Source: Epiperipatus broadwayi (lineage: Eukaryota > Onychophora > Udeonychophora > Euonychophora > Peripatidae). Taken from it: 64,000 nucleotides of DNA. The stretch spans positions 9,562,036-9,626,035 of the forward strand of contig JAQFVV010006231.1 in NCBI GenBank assembly GCA_028023455.1. The letters are read 5' to 3'. Under the pieces are notes generated by a model. The model was not told the origin of the DNA and did no database searches. It worked only from the letters and a program-made list of their open reading frames with translations. Positions 63,202-64,000 of the stretch are shown here, piece by piece. The position numbers were made by a program, and so were the translations under genes. How positions within the stretch are numbered: position 1 is the stretch's first letter; every line of letters begins with the position of its first letter.

Positions 63202-63387
63202 TTAGTTGCTTTGGAGGTCAACTGCAATTTGTGCATCTGAAATTGTAGATTGAACTTCAACCTGATGCTTTTCAACTCTTACTCTATCAAAATACTGAAT
63301 CAAACAGGACAATGATGAAACATTCAAATTTTTAACTTGAACTTCTTTCATAATTTCATACCAATTGAATTTTATCTTTTCATTTTT
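63202..63387 (-). CDS. Candidate terminal exon, unknown protein
   Basis: An open frame of 61 codons on the minus strand ends at TAA (63204-63202). Reading from 63375 it contains KFNWYEIMKEVQVKNLNV, then CLIQYFDRVRVEKHQVEV and ends AQIAVDLQSN. Its balanced use of V, E, Q, D and S differs from chance frames in this AT-rich DNA, which are dominated by F, I, K, N and Y. An in-frame TGA at 63390-63388 limits it upstream; an AG at 63377-63376 could be a splice acceptor giving a phase-0 last exon, but its pyrimidine tract is poor. The 3' side is AT-rich as in a 3' UTR. I do not recognise the protein. It could be the last exon of a gene extending beyond the window's right end, or a remnant of a transposase C-terminus. 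Confidence 0.4.
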   Translation of the reverse strand, partial: KNEKIKFNWYEIMKEVQVKNLNVSSLSCLIQYFDRVRVEKHQVEVQSTISDAQIAVDLQSN

Positions 63388-64000
63388 TCAAATTATTGTT
63401 GTGTTATGATCATTTCAATGAAGATTATTTTTGATTAATTTTTAACATAACATGTTTACACACATACTCACACACAATTAACATTTATTATAACAGACTA
63501 TTAAGAGCAGGGCTTCTTTTTTAATCATGGTAGGAAGATATATTTGAAGATTACTGAAAAACATCTAATAAAAATAAATTTTAAAAAATACTTACTTTAA
63601 TAATAAATGGAAATACTCATTTTATTAAAAAATGAAAGTTTTGCATATCTATATTCATCAAATAATAGAATTATCAACAATCTCTGATTTCATTATCACA
63701 CCACTTATCCATTAGTGCTACAGTCTCTTTAATAGTAGGAATTCATTTTGAATGATTGATAATGAAAATTTTAATTTAAAAAAGCTTTGCATGATTATAA
63801 ATAAGTATCCAGATTTCAAAAGCTGTTGAAAATCAAAAACTAATAATAGTTTGGAGCCAATTAGAACAACAACAACAACAAAAAGAAAATCTCATATTGT
63901 ATAGAGGTGAAAATCCACTACTATAGTTGTGCTGCATTATCTTTTATTTACATGGTAAAAACAAAACTAGATTTTATATAACCTGTTAACTTTTTAACAT
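63388..64000. other. AT-rich DNA to window end
   Basis: No further exon of the candidate at 63202-63387 was identified here; (AAC)n at about 63867-63881. Confidence 0.45.

Overview
The window looks like non-coding chromosomal DNA from an invertebrate animal. It is very AT-rich (about three quarters A+T by eye) and full of simple repeats. No bacterial or viral gene organisation is visible, and no host gene can be called with confidence. The mix of RTE-type LINEs, a Penelope-like element, hAT and mariner remnants, fold-back repeats and tRNA-derived short repeats fits a mollusc such as a cephalopod, or a chelicerate. The sequence alone does not settle which. It reads as intergenic DNA or the interior of a very long intron.

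Layout. 1-1745 is an old RTE LINE relic. 3380-4231 is a decayed Penelope-like element (reverse transcriptase plus eroded GIY-YIG region) on the minus strand. 5240-6359 holds a dispersed repeat copy and a palindrome with arms of about 300 bp. 9290-9853 has a 104-bp tandem duplication and a diverged minisatellite. 15281-15681 and 17708-17860 are two more fold-back repeats, with a sequence matching the recursive-splice-site consensus at 17656-17674. 21408-24325 is a second RTE copy, nearly complete but broken. 24991-25210 is the 3' end of a different LINE. 25231-26910 is an array of roughly 460-bp units with an inverted tail, related to a single copy at 30298-30600. 28401-28510 is a very short tRNA-derived retroposon with a 14-bp target-site duplication. 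28999-29776 is a 5'-truncated RTE copy. 33043-33113 is a tRNA-Gly(UCC) pseudogene and 33203-33322 a mariner transposase remnant. 43961-46000 keeps unusually many CpGs. 50635-51118 is a complete non-autonomous hAT element with 8-bp duplications and a BED-finger remnant. 53316-53750 is a TIR-bearing member of the dispersed repeat family. 53889-57197 is the best preserved element: a full-length RTE retrotransposon (about 3.3 kb) with 11-bp duplications, broken by only two visible frameshifts. 63202-63387 is an open, protein-like stretch on the minus strand that could be a terminal exon.

The recognisable protein-coding content is selfish: APE endonuclease plus reverse transcriptase of the RTE family, Penelope reverse transcriptase, and hAT and mariner remnants. 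The RTE copies range from nearly intact to heavily eroded, so one family has inserted here over a long time. I found no evidence for a new defence, metabolic or signalling system. The most unusual material is the set of fold-back and tandem repeats and a few candidate exon or splice signals.
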